From positions 1 through 62,734 of the forward strand of contig ONDO01000009.1 of the NCBI GenBank assembly GCA_900316625.1: a stretch of 62,734 nucleotides of DNA, given 5' to 3'. The stretch comes from an uncultured Lachnospiraceae bacterium (GTDB lineage: Bacteria > Bacillota > Clostridia > Lachnospirales > Lachnospiraceae). The notes under the pieces are model-generated. The model saw nothing but the letters and a program-made list of their open reading frames with translations. It made no database searches and was not told the origin of the DNA. Position numbers and translations under genes: made by a program. Position 1 is the first letter of the stretch; every line of letters begins with the position of its first letter. Positions 26,093 to 34,721 of this stretch are shown here, one piece after another.

Positions 26093-27211
26093 ATGAAGGC
26101 ATTAGGAATTGTTCTTGCAGGTGGTAACAACAGCCGGATGGGAAGCCTGTCCGATAAGCGTGCGATTGCTGCTATGCCTATAGCAGGTTCATATCGTGCA
26201 ATTGATTTTACACTGTCGAATATGACAAACTCCCACATTCAGACAGTAGCAGTTTTATCTCAGTACAATGCTCGTTCCCTGAATGAGCATCTGAACTCCT
26301 CCAAATGGTGGAACTTCGGTCGTAAGCAGGGCGGACTCTTCCTCTTTACACCTACGGTCACTGCAGATAATAGCTGGTGGTACAGAGGAACTGCTGATGC
26401 AATGTGGCAGAATATCGACTTCCTTAAGAGACGCCATGAGCCTTATGTTGTCATTGCCAATGGCGACTGCGTCTACAAGGTGGACTTTAATGATGTTCTG
26501 GATTTCCACATTCAGAAAGGGTCGAATATCACCGTAGTCTGTGCTAAAGTTCCGGATGGCGATGATGTGAATCGCTACGGCGTCGTGAAGATGGACAATG
26601 ACGCACAGATTACAGATTTTGAAGAGAAGCCCATGATGGCTCACTCCAATATCGTATCGACCGGAATCTATGTGATTCGTCGCCGTACACTGATCGAACT
26701 GCTCGAGCAGTGTAACCGCGAGGGAAGATATAATTTTGTGACGGATATCCTGATCCGTTACATGGGAATGAAGAAGATCTACGGCTATATGCTGGACAGC
26801 TATTGGAGCAATGTAGCATCTGTTGAAAGTTACTACCGCACCAATATGGACTTCCTAAAGCAGGAAGTTAGAGATCATTTCTTCCATGATGAGCCCCATA
26901 TCTACTCCAAGGCGATGGATCTGGCACCTGCGAAATACAACGCAGGTTCAGATGTCAGAAACAGTCTGGTTGCCAGTGGATGTATCATCAATTCGAAAGT
27001 CGAGGATTCTGTTCTGTTCAAGAAGGTATTCGTTGGTAACGGATGCGTGATCAAGAACTCGATCATACTGAATGGAGCTTACATTGGGGATAATGTCTAC
27101 GTCGAGAATTGTATTGTAGAATCGAACGAGACCTTGCTATCTAATACAAGCTACGTTGGTAAAGACGGAATCAAGATTATTTCGGAGAAAAATAACCGTT
27201 ACGGAGTCTGA
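26093..27211 (+). CDS. glgD: Glucose-1-phosphate adenylyltransferase regulatory subunit GlgD
   Basis: GlgD resembles GlgC but is a regulatory partner in Firmicutes. The nucleotidyltransferase signature is altered (LAGGNNSRMGSLSDKRAIAA instead of the GxGxRL...KP pattern), and GDC replaces the catalytic GDH. The C-terminus has hexapeptide repeats (SLVASGCIINSKVEDSVLF). ATG 26093 is preferred to GTG 26087 because AGGTGAG lies 5 nt before it. At 372 residues it is slightly shorter than GlgC. It is translationally close to glgC and probably depends on it. Confidence 0.93.
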   Translation: MKALGIVLAGGNNSRMGSLSDKRAIAAMPIAGSYRAIDFTLSNMTNSHIQTVAVLSQYNARSLNEHLNSSKWWNFGRKQGGLFLFTPTVTADNSWWYRGTADAMWQNIDFLKRRHEPYVVIANGDCVYKVDFNDVLDFHIQKGSNITVVCAKVPDGDDVNRYGVVKMDNDAQITDFEEKPMMAHSNIVSTGIYVIRRRTLIELLEQCNREGRYNFVTDILIRYMGMKKIYGYMLDSYWSNVASVESYYRTNMDFLKQEVRDHFFHDEPHIYSKAMDLAPAKYNAGSDVRNSLVASGCIINSKVEDSVLFKKVFVGNGCVIKNSIILNGAYIGDNVYVENCIVESNETLLSNTSYVGKDGIKIISEKNNRYGV

Positions 27212-27294
27212 TAGACATCTAAGCACATACGAAAAACTGAATAGTCTCCGCCGTTATTTTGGTAATACATGGCGTACCGTTAGGAGGTATGGTT

Positions 27295-27552
27295 ATGAAC
27301 ATTACTGATGTTCGTATTCGCAAGATCGAAAAAGAAGGCAAGATGAAGGCGGTTGCTTCCATCACGATCGATGACGAATTTGTCGTTCATGACATTAAAG
27401 TAATCGAAGGTGAGAAGGGTCTCTTCATTGCAATGCCCAGTCGCAAAGCGACAGATGGTGAGTACAAGGATATTGCTCATCCGATTCGCTCGGACACCAG
27501 AGAAAAATTGCAGGATCTCATTTTAGAGCATTATCATAACGAGATCGATTAA
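27295..27552 (+). CDS. spoVG: Septation/sporulation regulator SpoVG
   Basis: SpoVG is a small RNA/DNA-binding regulator found in most Firmicutes and some other bacteria, including non-sporulating ones, so it does not prove sporulation. The 85-residue protein has the family's typical features: [10 protein letters not shown] at the start, [20 protein letters not shown] and [24 protein letters not shown] 27295 is chosen because AGGAGG lies 7 nt upstream; starts further upstream are in frame but lack a site. A terminator follows, so it is a single gene or the end of the glg transcript. Confidence 0.95.
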   Translation: MNITDVRIRKIEKEGKMKAVASITIDDEFVVHDIKVIEGEKGLFIAMPSRKATDGEYKDIAHPIRSDTREKLQDLILEHYHNEID

Positions 27553-27591
27553 AAATACGAATCGCCTGTCGGCTTCTTTTTAAGATGCCTG

Positions 27592-27626
27592 AAGATGCGA
27601 GGCTTTTGCCTCGCATCTTTTTTTTC
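27592..27626 (+). terminator. Terminator after spoVG
   Basis: Stem AAGATGCGAGGC (27592-27603) with GCCTCGCATCTT (27608-27619), 4-nt loop, then a run of T. Confidence 0.92.
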
Positions 27627-27691
27627 GTGCGCGGGCACGGACACAGATCAGAACACTTTTATATACCACTAATAAATTAAGAAGAAATGAA

Positions 27692-27748
27692 TTATGCGCT
27701 AGAATTCTTTACAAGAGAGGGCGATGCCGATAGAATGATAGCGCATAA
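27692..27748. repeat. 10-bp inverted repeat flanking the pth promoter
   Basis: TTATGCGCTA (27692-27701) and its exact reverse complement TAGCGCATAA (27739-27748), 37 bp apart, with the promoter between them. Confidence 0.6.
27708..27736 (+). promoter_or_regulatory. Promoter of pth-mfd
   Basis: TTTACA (27708-27713), 17-bp spacer, TAGAAT (27731-27736). The transcript would have a leader of about 180 nt. Confidence 0.65.
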
Positions 27749-27765
27749 ATAAATAGGAAGAAGAG

Positions 27766-27801
27766 ATGTCACATATCCCACATTTGGCGGATATGTGACA
27801 T
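27766..27801 (+). repeat. Perfect 13-bp stem-loop in the pth leader
   Basis: ATGTCACATATCC (27766-27778) and GGATATGTGACAT (27789-27801) with a 10-nt loop. No T-run follows, so it is not a simple terminator. It could be an operator palindrome or a structured leader RNA; I know no family that matches. Confidence 0.6.
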
Positions 27802-27802
27802 T

Positions 27803-27881
27803 AAGTTGTGTCCAAAAGACGTGTATAAATCGTATACCGTCGTACCCCAAGACGATAATCAGAGATAAAAGTTGTGTCCAA
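27803..27881 (+). repeat. Direct repeat AAGTTGTGTCCAA in the pth leader
   Basis: AAGTTGTGTCCAA occurs at 27803-27815 and 27869-27881, and weaker similarity extends for about 15 more bases. The reverse complement of its core AGTTGTGTCC is present at 24649-24658 between murC and glgC. Confidence 0.6.
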
Positions 27882-27924
27882 GGCGTATGTAATCGTGTTG
27901 GAGAGAGAAGAAGGGAATTGCATC

Positions 27925-28497
27925 ATGTACATCATCGCAGGATTAGGAAACCCAGGTATTAAGTATCATAAAACCCGTCATAATGCAGGTTTTGACTGCA
28001 TAGACAGAATTGCAGAGATCTATGGAATTCACATTGGAAAAGATGAAATGAAAGCGCTGACAGGGAAGGGCAGAATCAAGGACCATGATGTGCTGCTGGT
28101 AAAACCACAGACCTATATGAATAACAGTGGCGAGAGCTTGCAGGCCTTATGTAATTATTACAAGGTGGATCCCAAGAGCGGGTTGATTGTCATCTCAGAT
28201 GATGTCATGTTAGATCCTGGTCGCCTGAGAATACGTGGTAAGGGATCGGCTGGTGGACATAATGGATTGAAGTCCATCATTAAGCTTTGCGGTACCGAAG
28301 AGTTCTACAGGGTTCGCATCGGTGTTGGAAAACTTCCGGAACATGGCGATATGATCAATCACGTATTAGGACATCTGGACAAGGAAGAACGTCCCCATAT
28401 GGAGGCTGTTTTCGACGATGCTGCAGAAGCAATTGAGATGCTGATGGACCAGAGATTGGAAGAGGCAATGTCCAAATTCAATGGAATCGCAAGATAA
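27925..28497 (+). CDS. pth: Peptidyl-tRNA hydrolase
   Basis: Pth releases peptides from peptidyl-tRNAs that drop off the ribosome and recycles the tRNA. The motifs are clear: YIIAGLGNPG, KTRHNAGF (catalytic His), KPQTYMNNSGES and GSAGGHNGLKSI. ATG 27925 gives a normal 190-residue protein and has AAGGGA 8 nt upstream; the in-frame start at 27874 adds 17 residues that are not conserved in the family. The last codons and the stop are part of a 21-bp unit repeated three times. mfd follows 52 bp later, the usual order in Firmicutes. Confidence 0.95.
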   Translation: MYIIAGLGNPGIKYHKTRHNAGFDCIDRIAEIYGIHIGKDEMKALTGKGRIKDHDVLLVKPQTYMNNSGESLQALCNYYKVDPKSGLIVISDDVMLDPGRLRIRGKGSAGGHNGLKSIIKLCGTEEFYRVRIGVGKLPEHGDMINHVLGHLDKEERPHMEAVFDDAAEAIEMLMDQRLEEAMSKFNGIAR

Positions 28498-28542
28498 GTA
28501 AATGGAATCGCAAGATAAGTACATGGAATCGCAAGATAAGTG
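28480..28542 (+). repeat. 21-bp unit repeated three times across the pth stop codon
   Basis: Three tandem copies (28480-28500, 28501-28521, 28522-28542) differ only at a few bases. Each contains codons for Asn/His-Gly-Ile-Ala-Arg and a TAA in frame with pth, so pth still ends in the first copy and the other two only lengthen the gap to mfd. Confidence 0.95.
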
Positions 28543-28549
28543 AGAAAAA

Positions 28550-31500
28550 ATGGCTAAGACTGTATTCACCCAGGCCTATGAAGGTCTGTCGGATATCGAA
28601 GAACTTAAAATCCGCCTGGAGCGGTCCAAGGAGGCAGAGTATCTGCACCTTGCAGGTGTTACAGATGCCGGAAAGGCCTTAACTGTAAATGGCATTGGTC
28701 AGGATTATAAGACCAAGGTTGTCATTACAGCGGAAGAGCAGAGGGCGAAGGATCTCTATGAAGAATTGAGCTTCTTTGACGAGAATGCTCTATATTTCCC
28801 GGGGAAGGATCTGCTCTTCTTCCAGTCGGATATCCGTGGTAATGCAATTACGATTCCCAGAGTACGCACTCTGCAGGGAATTCTGCAGGGTGGACCCGTG
28901 ACCGTTGTAACGACGATCAGTGCGGTAATGAATCGCCTGCCGGAGCCTTCTGTCTTAGAGCAGGGATTCCATGAGCTCAAGGTGGGGGACCGGGTGGATC
29001 TCGTGGATCTTCGCAAGCTTCTGTCCGCTGATGGATATGAGCCGGTGCAGGAGGTATCGGAACAAGGCGAGTACGCGGTGAGAGGTGGTATCGTGGATAT
29101 CTTCCCTCTGACGGAGGATTATCCGCTTCGTATCGAATTCTGGGATGATGAGATCGATTCGATTAAGTATTTTGATGCAGGAACGCAGAGATCAACAGAG
29201 AACATTCAGTCCTTTACCCTGACCCCGGCCATGGAATTCGTCCTGGATTCCAAGGCGGTTCTGAAGGGTACTGCGGCGATGAAATCAGATGCGGACCATC
29301 TCTATGAGGTCTACCGCAAGGAGATGAAGACCGAAGAGGCACATCGCATTCGAACCACGATCGATGAAGTGATTGAGAAGATTGATACCGGCTGGATTCG
29401 TCAGGAAGCGGAAGTCTATCTTCCTTACTTTACGGAGAAGCTAGTGTCGGTTTTGGACTATCTGCCTGAGGATACGCTGGTTTTTCTGGACGAAGGACGT
29501 CACATCGACGAAGCGGCCAAGATGACGGAGCTGGAATTCACGGATTCCATGACAAGACGCCTGGAACAGGGATATCTTCTGCCCCGACAGCTTGAACTGG
29601 TGGAGAGCATCAAGGATCTTAAACTGACTCTTGGAAAGCATTCCGGTGTCATCCTGACGACGCTCGACCAGTGCGGTAAGCTCATCAAGTCCGCAGGGGA
29701 TTACCATATCTCCATGCAGTCCGGAACCAGTTACAACAACAGTTTCCCTCTGCTTACAAAAGAACTAAGAGCGCTTCGCAAGAAGCATGCGAGAGTTCTG
29801 CTTCTGTCCCAGTCACGTACGCGCGGCCAGAGAATCGCAAAGGACCTTGCCAGCGAAGAAATCATGGCCTTCTATTCAGAAGATATCGAGCACATGATCC
29901 AGCCTGGTGAGATTATGGTAAGCACCGGACAGGTGCGCCAAGGTTTCGAGTTCCCGGATTCGAACTTCGTTATTATCTCGGAGAGTGATATCTTCGGCCA
30001 GAAGCCCCGGAAGAAAAAGAGGAAGAAGTTCGAGGGTGGAGAGAAGATCTCTGCATTCCGTGACCTTCATCCGGGCGACTATGTCGTTCACGAGAATCAT
30101 GGGCTTGGCATCTATCGTGGTCTTGAGAAGATCGAAGTTGATAATGTCATGAAGGACTACATCAAGATCGAATATGCCAAGGGTGGTAATCTCTACGTAC
30201 TTGCGACCCAGTTAGATACGATCCAGAAATACGGCGATGCGGATGGCAAGAAACCCAGACTGAATTCCCTGGGCGGCCAGGAGTGGGAGAAGACCAAGGC
30301 CAAGGTCCAGTCCGGTGTCGGCCTTGTGGCCAGGGAACTCGTAGATCTCTACGCAGCACGCCGTAAGGAAACAGGCTATGCCTTCTCAGAAGATACCGAG
30401 TGGCAGAAGGAATTCGAAGAGGCCTTCCCGTATGAAGAGACGGAAGGCCAGCTGTCAGCCATTGCTGATGTGAAGCGAGACATGATGTCATCGAAGATCA
30501 TGGATCGTCTGATCTGTGGTGACGTCGGATTCGGTAAGACAGAGATTGCAATGCGTGCAGCCTTCAAGGCGGTGCAGGATGGAAAGCAGGTTGTCGTCCT
30601 GGTTCCGACGACCATCCTGGCGGAGCAGCATTACAATAACTTTACGCAGCGTATGAGCGCTTTCGGTCCCAATATAGAGCTTCTCTCCAGATTCCGGACG
30701 CCGAGCCAGGTGAAGAAGAGCCTGAAGAATATAGAGTCGGGCTTCGCAGATATTGTGATCGGAACCCACAGGGTCCTGTCAAAGGATGTGAAATTCAAGG
30801 ATCTTGGCCTTCTGATCATAGATGAAGAGCAGAGATTCGGTGTCGGTCATAAGGAGAAGATCAAGCAGTTGCGCAAGAATGTGGATGTGCTCTCTCTGTC
30901 TGCAACACCGATCCCCAGAACACTGCATATGTCCCTGGTTGGAATTCGTGATATGAGCCTCTTAGAAGAAGCGCCCATGGATCGCCAGCCGATCCAGACC
31001 TTCGTCTTCGAGTACAATACGGAACTGATTCGAGAGGCAATCGCAAGAGAGTTGTCTCGCGGTGGTCAGGTCTACTATGTCATCAACCGCGTGAAGAATA
31101 TTGCGGATGTTGCGGATCGTATCCAGGCTATGGTTCCGGATGCGAATGTATCCTATGCTCATGGTCAGATGAATGAGACCCAGTTGGAAGATATCATGAT
31201 GTCCTTTGTGAATAAAGAGATCGATGTCCTGGTGGCAACGACGATCATCGAGATCGGACTCGATATCTCCAATGTAAATACCATCATTATTCATGATGCA
31301 GATAAGATGGGCTTGTCTCAGCTCTATCAGCTGAGAGGCCGTGTGGGAAGATCTTCCAGAACAGCTTATGCTTTCTTCTTATATAAGAAGGATAAGATTC
31401 TGAAGGAGGATGCGGAGAAGAGATTATCTGCCATCCGTGAGTTCACGGACCTGGGCTCCGGATTCAAGATCGCACTGCGTGATCTCGAGATTCGTGGTGC

Positions 31501-32113
31501 CGGAAATATGTTAGGCCGGGAGCAGCATGGTCATATGGAAGCAGTTGGATATGATCTCTACTGTAAGATGTTAAATGAAGCGGTTCGCCGTGAGAAGGGC
31601 GAGGAAGTCGAGGAAGACTTCGATACAGTGGTTGAGATCGATATCGATGCATATATCCCTAAGTCCTATATTTCCGACGAGATGCAGAAGCTTGATATCT
31701 ATAAGAGAATTGCTGCGATCCGGACCGAGGAAGAGTATGAAGATATGTATGATGAGCTCTTAGATCGCTTCCGCGAGCCGCCCAAGGCAGTGATGAATCT
31801 GCTTAGGATCGCTCTCTTAAGGGGACATGCGAAGAAGGCTTATATCCAGGAGATCAGGCAGAAGCCGGACCTGATCAATATCCGACTCTTCCCCAAGGCG
31901 AAGATCGACATTACAGGGATACCCAAGCTGGTGGAGAAGTATGCGCCTTATCTTACCTTCCGGCCGGATAAGGAGAATCCGGGCTTTGTATTCGATAATA
32001 CTAAGGATTCGAGGATCAGGAAGAGAGATGTCTGTGAGCTTTTGCAGGAGTTTTCGGACAGCCTCTATGAGTATGCAGTGCGGAAGACAAAAGCTGTTGA
32101 AGAGAATTTATAA
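28550..32113 (+). CDS. mfd: Transcription-repair coupling factor Mfd
   Basis: Mfd removes RNA polymerase stalled at DNA damage and recruits UvrA for repair. The 1187-residue protein has full length: N-terminal UvrB-like part (residues about 20-400), RNA polymerase-interaction domain near 480-560 (GDYVVHENHGLGIYRGL), helicase motor with Walker A GDVGFGKT from residue 657 and DEEQ near 758 (LLIIDEEQRFGVGHKEK), then SATPIPRTLHMS and QLRGRVGRS, and the C-terminal TRCF domain (LDIYKRIAAI). The ribosome binding site before ATG 28550 is weak (GTGAG in the last 21-bp repeat), so coupling to pth translation or weak initiation is likely. Confidence 0.96.
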   Translation: MAKTVFTQAYEGLSDIEELKIRLERSKEAEYLHLAGVTDAGKALTVNGIGQDYKTKVVITAEEQRAKDLYEELSFFDENALYFPGKDLLFFQSDIRGNAITIPRVRTLQGILQGGPVTVVTTISAVMNRLPEPSVLEQGFHELKVGDRVDLVDLRKLLSADGYEPVQEVSEQGEYAVRGGIVDIFPLTEDYPLRIEFWDDEIDSIKYFDAGTQRSTENIQSFTLTPAMEFVLDSKAVLKGTAAMKSDADHLYEVYRKEMKTEEAHRIRTTIDEVIEKIDTGWIRQEAEVYLPYFTEKLVSVLDYLPEDTLVFLDEGRHIDEAAKMTELEFTDSMTRRLEQGYLLPRQLELVESIKDLKLTLGKHSGVILTTLDQCGKLIKSAGDYHISMQSGTSYNNSFPLLTKELRALRKKHARVLLLSQSRTRGQRIAKDLASEEIMAFYSEDIEHMIQPGEIMVSTGQVRQGFEFPDSNFVIISESDIFGQKPRKKKRKKFEGGEKISAFRDLHPGDYVVHENHGLGIYRGLEKIEVDNVMKDYIKIEYAKGGNLYVLATQLDTIQKYGDADGKKPRLNSLGGQEWEKTKAKVQSGVGLVARELVDLYAARRKETGYAFSEDTEWQKEFEEAFPYEETEGQLSAIADVKRDMMSSKIMDRLICGDVGFGKTEIAMRAAFKAVQDGKQVVVLVPTTILAEQHYNNFTQRMSAFGPNIELLSRFRTPSQVKKSLKNIESGFADIVIGTHRVLSKDVKFKDLGLLIIDEEQRFGVGHKEKIKQLRKNVDVLSLSATPIPRTLHMSLVGIRDMSLLEEAPMDRQPIQTFVFEYNTELIREAIARELSRGGQVYYVINRVKNIADVADRIQAMVPDANVSYAHGQMNETQLEDIMMSFVNKEIDVLVATTIIEIGLDISNVNTIIIHDADKMGLSQLYQLRGRVGRSSRTAYAFFLYKKDKILKEDAEKRLSAIREFTDLGSGFKIALRDLEIRGAGNMLGREQHGHMEAVGYDLYCKMLNEAVRREKGEEVEEDFDTVVEIDIDAYIPKSYISDEMQKLDIYKRIAAIRTEEEYEDMYDELLDRFREPPKAVMNLLRIALLRGHAKKAYIQEIRQKPDLINIRLFPKAKIDITGIPKLVEKYAPYLTFRPDKENPGFVFDNTKDSRIRKRDVCELLQEFSDSLYEYAVRKTKAVEENL

Positions 32114-32125
32114 AAAGAATATAAT
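32097..32125 (+). promoter_or_regulatory. Promoter at the 3' end of mfd, for the foldase gene
   Basis: TTGAAG (32097-32102), 17-bp spacer, perfect TATAAT (32120-32125). It begins inside the last codons of mfd and can drive the next two genes. Confidence 0.7.
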
Positions 32126-32167
32126 GAACGGGATTATGGGATACTAGGTATCATAGGAGTTACGTAA

Positions 32168-33289
32168 ATGTACAAGAAGAATAAAATCGCAGCTCTGGCT
32201 CTTGTAACTGCCCTTGCCGCTACAAGTCTCAGCGCCTGCGGAGCAAGCAAAGATGCGGCACTTGTCAAGATAGATGGTAACAAGGATAAGATAAGCTACG
32301 GTTATGCAGCCTTCACTGCATATTACACACAGGCTATGTATGAACTTCTCTATGGACAGTCCACCAACCTCGACACTATGTGGTCAACCGACTACTCTGG
32401 TGAAGGCAAGGACATGGAAGTTCAGGTTAAGGACCAGCTGCTCGACAGCATGAAGGAAGAGTATTTCCTTGCAAAGCATGCTGCAGACTACAAGGTCAAG
32501 ATCACGGATGAAGAAGAGAAGAAGATCAAGGAGACCGCGAAGGCTTTCCTTGATGCGAATTCCGATGAAGGAATTAAGAAGCTCGGTGCGAGCCAGGAAT
32601 ATGTTGAAAAGATGCTCCGTGATGAGACCATCCGCAGACGGATGAAGAAGGCAATTGAGGCTGAGGCAGATTCTACTGTTACGGCAGAAGAAGCAAACCA
32701 GAAGTCTTATAGTTATGTTAAGTGGGATACCGGAATCAAGCAGACAGAGGACGGCTCTGGTTTTGCTCCGGTTTCAGATGATGAGAAGGCTGAGTTTAAG
32801 GCACAGGCTGAGAAGCTCTCTCAGGCGGCTGACTTCGAAGCTGCTGCCGGTGAGATGAACCTTACCATTACCAATGGACATTTCGGACAGAGCGAACTTA
32901 AGGATGCGAAGGCAGACTCCGAGAAGAAAGAGGGTGAGGCTTCCTCTTACACCGGTAATCCTTATGAACTTCTCTCTGCTGTGGATTCACTGGCGGAAGG
33001 ACAGATCTCTCAGGTAATTGAGACAAAAGATGCAATCTATGTTGCAAAGCTGACTTCCCTCAAAGACGAGGAAGCGACTGCAACCGAGATGGAGACGCTT
33101 GAACAGAAGAAGAAGGACGACCACTACAAGGAAGTTCTGGATGCATATGAAGCAGAATCCACCTGGGTAGTTGACGAGAAGCTCTGGGACAAGGTAGAAT
33201 TCATTGACCATTTCAAGGGCACACTCTACGATACAGATACAAGTAACGAAGAAACGACCGAAGAATCTTCAGAAAACGCTGCAGAATAA
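32168..33289 (+). CDS. PrsA/SurA-like peptidyl-prolyl isomerase lipoprotein
   Basis: This is a secreted foldase anchored by a lipid. The signal peptide ends in the lipobox LSAC with Cys24. Residues 40-190 match the SurA/PrsA N-terminal chaperone-like helical region, and residues about 190-310 a parvulin-like region (EKLSQAADFEAAAGEMN, then SALxxGQISQVIETKDAIYVAKL, with the expected spacing). The parvulin part is divergent and lacks some usual active-site residues, so it may act mainly as a chaperone. GGAG lies upstream of ATG 32168, and a promoter lies in the end of mfd. murA follows 20 bp later. Confidence 0.85.
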   Translation: MYKKNKIAALALVTALAATSLSACGASKDAALVKIDGNKDKISYGYAAFTAYYTQAMYELLYGQSTNLDTMWSTDYSGEGKDMEVQVKDQLLDSMKEEYFLAKHAADYKVKITDEEEKKIKETAKAFLDANSDEGIKKLGASQEYVEKMLRDETIRRRMKKAIEAEADSTVTAEEANQKSYSYVKWDTGIKQTEDGSGFAPVSDDEKAEFKAQAEKLSQAADFEAAAGEMNLTITNGHFGQSELKDAKADSEKKEGEASSYTGNPYELLSAVDSLAEGQISQVIETKDAIYVAKLTSLKDEEATATEMETLEQKKKDDHYKEVLDAYEAESTWVVDEKLWDKVEFIDHFKGTLYDTDTSNEETTEESSENAAE

Positions 33290-33309
33290 TTCAGTTTGAG
33301 GAATAATTC

Positions 33310-34602
33310 ATGGAACAGTATGTGATAAAAGGCGGTACGCCTCTGAAGGGCGATGTCGAGATTGGTGGAGCGAAGAACGCGGCTCTGGCAATTCTTGCTG
33401 CCGCAGTAATGACTGACGACAGTGTCATTATCCGTAATGTACCGGACGTACGTGATGTTAACGTGCTTCTGGGTGCAATCGAGGATATCGGTGCGCATGT
33501 TGAACGCATCGAGCGCAATGTCGTTATGATCAATGGATCCACGATCAGTGGTCTTTCTGTTGATTATGAATATATTAAGAAGATTCGTGCTTCTTATTAT
33601 CTTCTCGGCGCTCTTCTTGGTAAGTATCGTCGCGCAGAAGTAGCACTTCCCGGCGGATGTGACATCGGAACCAGACCGATTGACCTTCACATCAAGGGCT
33701 TCAAGGCACTGGGCGCAGATGTTGATATCAGCTATGGACTGATCTCTGCCCAGGCAGAGAAACTCGAAGGCGCTCATATCTATCTGGATAAGGTTTCTGT
33801 TGGTGCCACCATCAATATTCTGATGGCAGCATCGCTCTCTGAAGGCAAGACCATTATTGATAATGCTGCAAGAGAACCCCACGTCGTTGATGTCGCAAAC
33901 TTCCTGAACAGCATGGGAGCAGACATTCGTGGCGCAGGTACAGAATCCATCCGTATTAACGGTGTGAAGAAACTTCATGGTACGGAATATTCTGTTATTC
34001 CGGATCAGATCGAAGCAGGTACTTTCATGTTTGCAGCAGCTGCAACACATGGTGATGTAACCGTTCGTAATGTCATCCCTAAGCATCTGGAAGCAACGAC
34101 AGCGAAGCTTCTCGAGGCTGGCTGTCAGGTGGTTGAATTTGATGATGCTGTGCGTGTCATCGGAACAGCTCCCCTTCACAGCACTTCCGTTACAACCCTG
34201 CCTTATCCTGGATTCCCGACGGACATGCAGCCGCAGATGACGGCAGTTCTCGGACTCGCTTCCGGCGTCAGCACGGTTACGGAGAGCATCTGGGAAAACA
34301 GATTCAAATATGTCGATGAACTTGCCCGCATGGGCGCAAATATCCGTGTAGAGAGCAATGTTGCCATCGTTACAGGCGTTGACCACTATACCGGAGCCAG
34401 AGTTCAGGCGCCGGATCTCCGCGCAGGCGCAGCACTCGTTATTGCCGGTCTCGCGGCAGACGGTATTACAGTGGTGGATGACATCTATTATATCCAGAGA
34501 GGATATGAAGCATTCTCCGAGAAGTTGCAGAGACTCGGCGCAACAATGGAGAAGGTCGATTCCGAACGAGAGATCCAGAAGTTTATACTCAAGGTATCCT
34601 GA
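33310..34602 (+). CDS. murA: UDP-N-acetylglucosamine 1-carboxyvinyltransferase
   Basis: MurA transfers enolpyruvate from PEP to UDP-GlcNAc, the first committed step of peptidoglycan synthesis and the fosfomycin target. The N-terminus GGTPLKGDVEIGGAKNAAL holds the conserved Lys/Asn pair, and Cys117 in LPGGCDIGTRPIDLH is the fosfomycin-reactive residue. The rest shows the expected repeated EPSP-synthase-like units, such as YPGFPTDMQPQMTA. Length 430 is normal. Firmicutes often have two copies; a second one may exist elsewhere. Confidence 0.95.
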   Translation: MEQYVIKGGTPLKGDVEIGGAKNAALAILAAAVMTDDSVIIRNVPDVRDVNVLLGAIEDIGAHVERIERNVVMINGSTISGLSVDYEYIKKIRASYYLLGALLGKYRRAEVALPGGCDIGTRPIDLHIKGFKALGADVDISYGLISAQAEKLEGAHIYLDKVSVGATINILMAASLSEGKTIIDNAAREPHVVDVANFLNSMGADIRGAGTESIRINGVKKLHGTEYSVIPDQIEAGTFMFAAAATHGDVTVRNVIPKHLEATTAKLLEAGCQVVEFDDAVRVIGTAPLHSTSVTTLPYPGFPTDMQPQMTAVLGLASGVSTVTESIWENRFKYVDELARMGANIRVESNVAIVTGVDHYTGARVQAPDLRAGAALVIAGLAADGITVVDDIYYIQRGYEAFSEKLQRLGATMEKVDSEREIQKFILKVS

Positions 34603-34639
34603 TCCCTCGGAAATATAGAGCATACTGAAGATGAAAAGC

Positions 34640-34668
34640 CCTCCGTTCGTAAGAACGGAGGACTTTTT
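34640..34668. terminator. Terminator between murA and the HD-GYP gene
   Basis: Stem CCTCCGTTC with GAACGGAGG and loop GTAA, followed by ACTTTTT. It can serve both converging genes. Confidence 0.88.
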
Positions 34669-34721
34669 GCTTTGCGTTAGACTTGATCCCTTTCGATTCT
34701 GTACCAGGACGGCTGCAATAC

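Noticed and set aside
33226-34623. 465-codon minus-strand frame opposite murA
   Set aside because: It lies fully under murA, is Cys/Ser/Ile-rich without recognisable domains, and has no start signal.
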